A stretch of DNA of 5,534 nt from positions 1,270-6,803 of the forward strand of contig JAOZLU010000391.1 in NCBI GenBank assembly GCA_029934695.1, given 5' to 3'. Shown here one piece after another: positions 5,160-5,534 of the stretch. The DNA is from Desulfobacterales bacterium. Lineage in GTDB: Bacteria; Desulfobacterota; Desulfobacteria; Desulfobacterales; 4be13. Made by a program: the position numbers and the translations under genes. Numbering within the stretch: the stretch's first letter is position 1; every line of letters begins with the position of its first letter. The notes beneath the pieces are model-generated. The model was not told the DNA's origin and made no database searches. It was given only the letters and a program-made list of their open reading frames with translations.

Positions 5160-5524
5160 GAAATTTTCTGATGAGCTATTCTTTCCGGGGAAATATTCGG
5201 GAACTGCACAATATTATTTATCGTGCCTCGTGTCTGGCCGATGACGTGGCGGATATCAAACATCTTCCGGAAACCATACGGCCCTCTTCAGCATTGGAAG
5301 AAATAAATGCCCCGCCTTCCAATGTCCTCTCTCTGGATGAAGTGAGGAAGGCGGCAAGCGATGCAGCTGAGAAGCATTTCTTGGAAGAACACCTCCGGGA
5401 GGTTAAGGGAAATGTCACGGCTTTGGCAAAGCGCCTGAACATGAACAGATCATATTTGCAGACGTTGGTGAAGAAGCGGGGGATGCGGGCCAGAGAGTTT
5501 AAGGAAAAAGCTCATGCAGGATGA
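5160..5524 (+). pseudogene. C-terminal fragment of an NtrC-type sigma-54-dependent activator
   Basis: About 120 codons encode the end of a sigma-54 AAA+ domain and a Fis-type DNA-binding domain. NFLMSYSFRGNIRELHNIIYRA matches the conserved region ending the AAA+ module (usual form YxxPGNxREL; here Pro is replaced by Arg). A linker follows (HLPETIRPSS), then DEVRKAASDAAEKHFLEEHL, and the helix-turn-helix GNVTALAKRLNMNRSYLQTL. The stop is TGA at 5522-5524. Missing are any receiver or sensor domain, the Walker A and B motifs and the GAFTGA loop, so the fragment cannot hydrolyse ATP or contact sigma-54 normally. It has no start of its own and is in frame with the shifted efflux reading frame, so it could only be made as a fusion tail. 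Whether the upstream part was lost by deletion or by an assembly join cannot be told here. Confidence 0.85.
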
Positions 5525-5534
5525 ATATATTTCA

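Noticed and set aside
4960..5244. Separate + strand gene in the third frame across the efflux/activator junction
   Set aside because: It is a shadow frame with no family resemblance; the neighbouring frame carries clear OMF and activator motifs.
5521..5534. Start of a next gene overlapping the activator stop by ATGA
   Set aside because: Only four codons are visible and the ribosome binding site is poorly spaced. The pattern suits an operon overlap but cannot be supported here.

Overview
The window reads as a bacterial chromosomal segment of moderate GC content, with three protein-coding loci on the + strand separated by two long non-coding stretches. The codon use, the Tex-type protein, a NodT-type outer-membrane lipoprotein and a Fis-type sigma-54 activator fragment fit a Gram-negative bacterium. 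The heptamer-type short repeats and many dispersed palindromes remind me of large, repeat-rich Desulfobacterales genomes (Desulfonema/Desulfococcus-like). That placement is an impression from the sequence and is not proven.

Layout: (1) 4-2256 is a full-length Tex-family RNA-binding protein. Its fifth codon leads into a perfect heptanucleotide tandem repeat (four copies of CATCAAA). A hairpin with a T-run, built from another heptamer, follows the stop and is the likely terminator. (2) 2257-2757 is AT-rich and mostly non-coding. It carries two inverted repeats sharing an AATCATT/AATGATT core just upstream of the next gene. (3) 2758-3426 encodes an ArsR-like winged-helix regulator with an unrecognised C-terminal half. 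(4) 3427-4142 is non-coding and dense in repeats: three tandem 18-bp units plus one inverted copy forming a 14-bp hairpin, a further palindrome cluster, and a nested inverted-repeat element flanked by a diverged direct repeat. (5) 4143-5524 is a broken, chimeric locus. It begins as a NodT-type outer membrane efflux lipoprotein and loses one base in a G-run near 4997-5000. At about 5160 it changes into the C-terminal part of an NtrC-type sigma-54-dependent activator (end of the AAA+ domain plus Fis-type HTH).

The genes do not form an obvious single pathway. Tex is a housekeeping nucleic-acid-binding protein with its own terminator. The regulator is probably autonomous, and the inverted repeats ahead of it are candidate operators. 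The efflux gene has no visible membrane-fusion or RND partner because the downstream part has been replaced by the activator fragment. I see no strong evidence for a new defence or mobile system. The most informative observations are the OMF/activator junction, the frame-sensitive heptamer repeat at the start of tex, and the structured repeat region 3483-3882.
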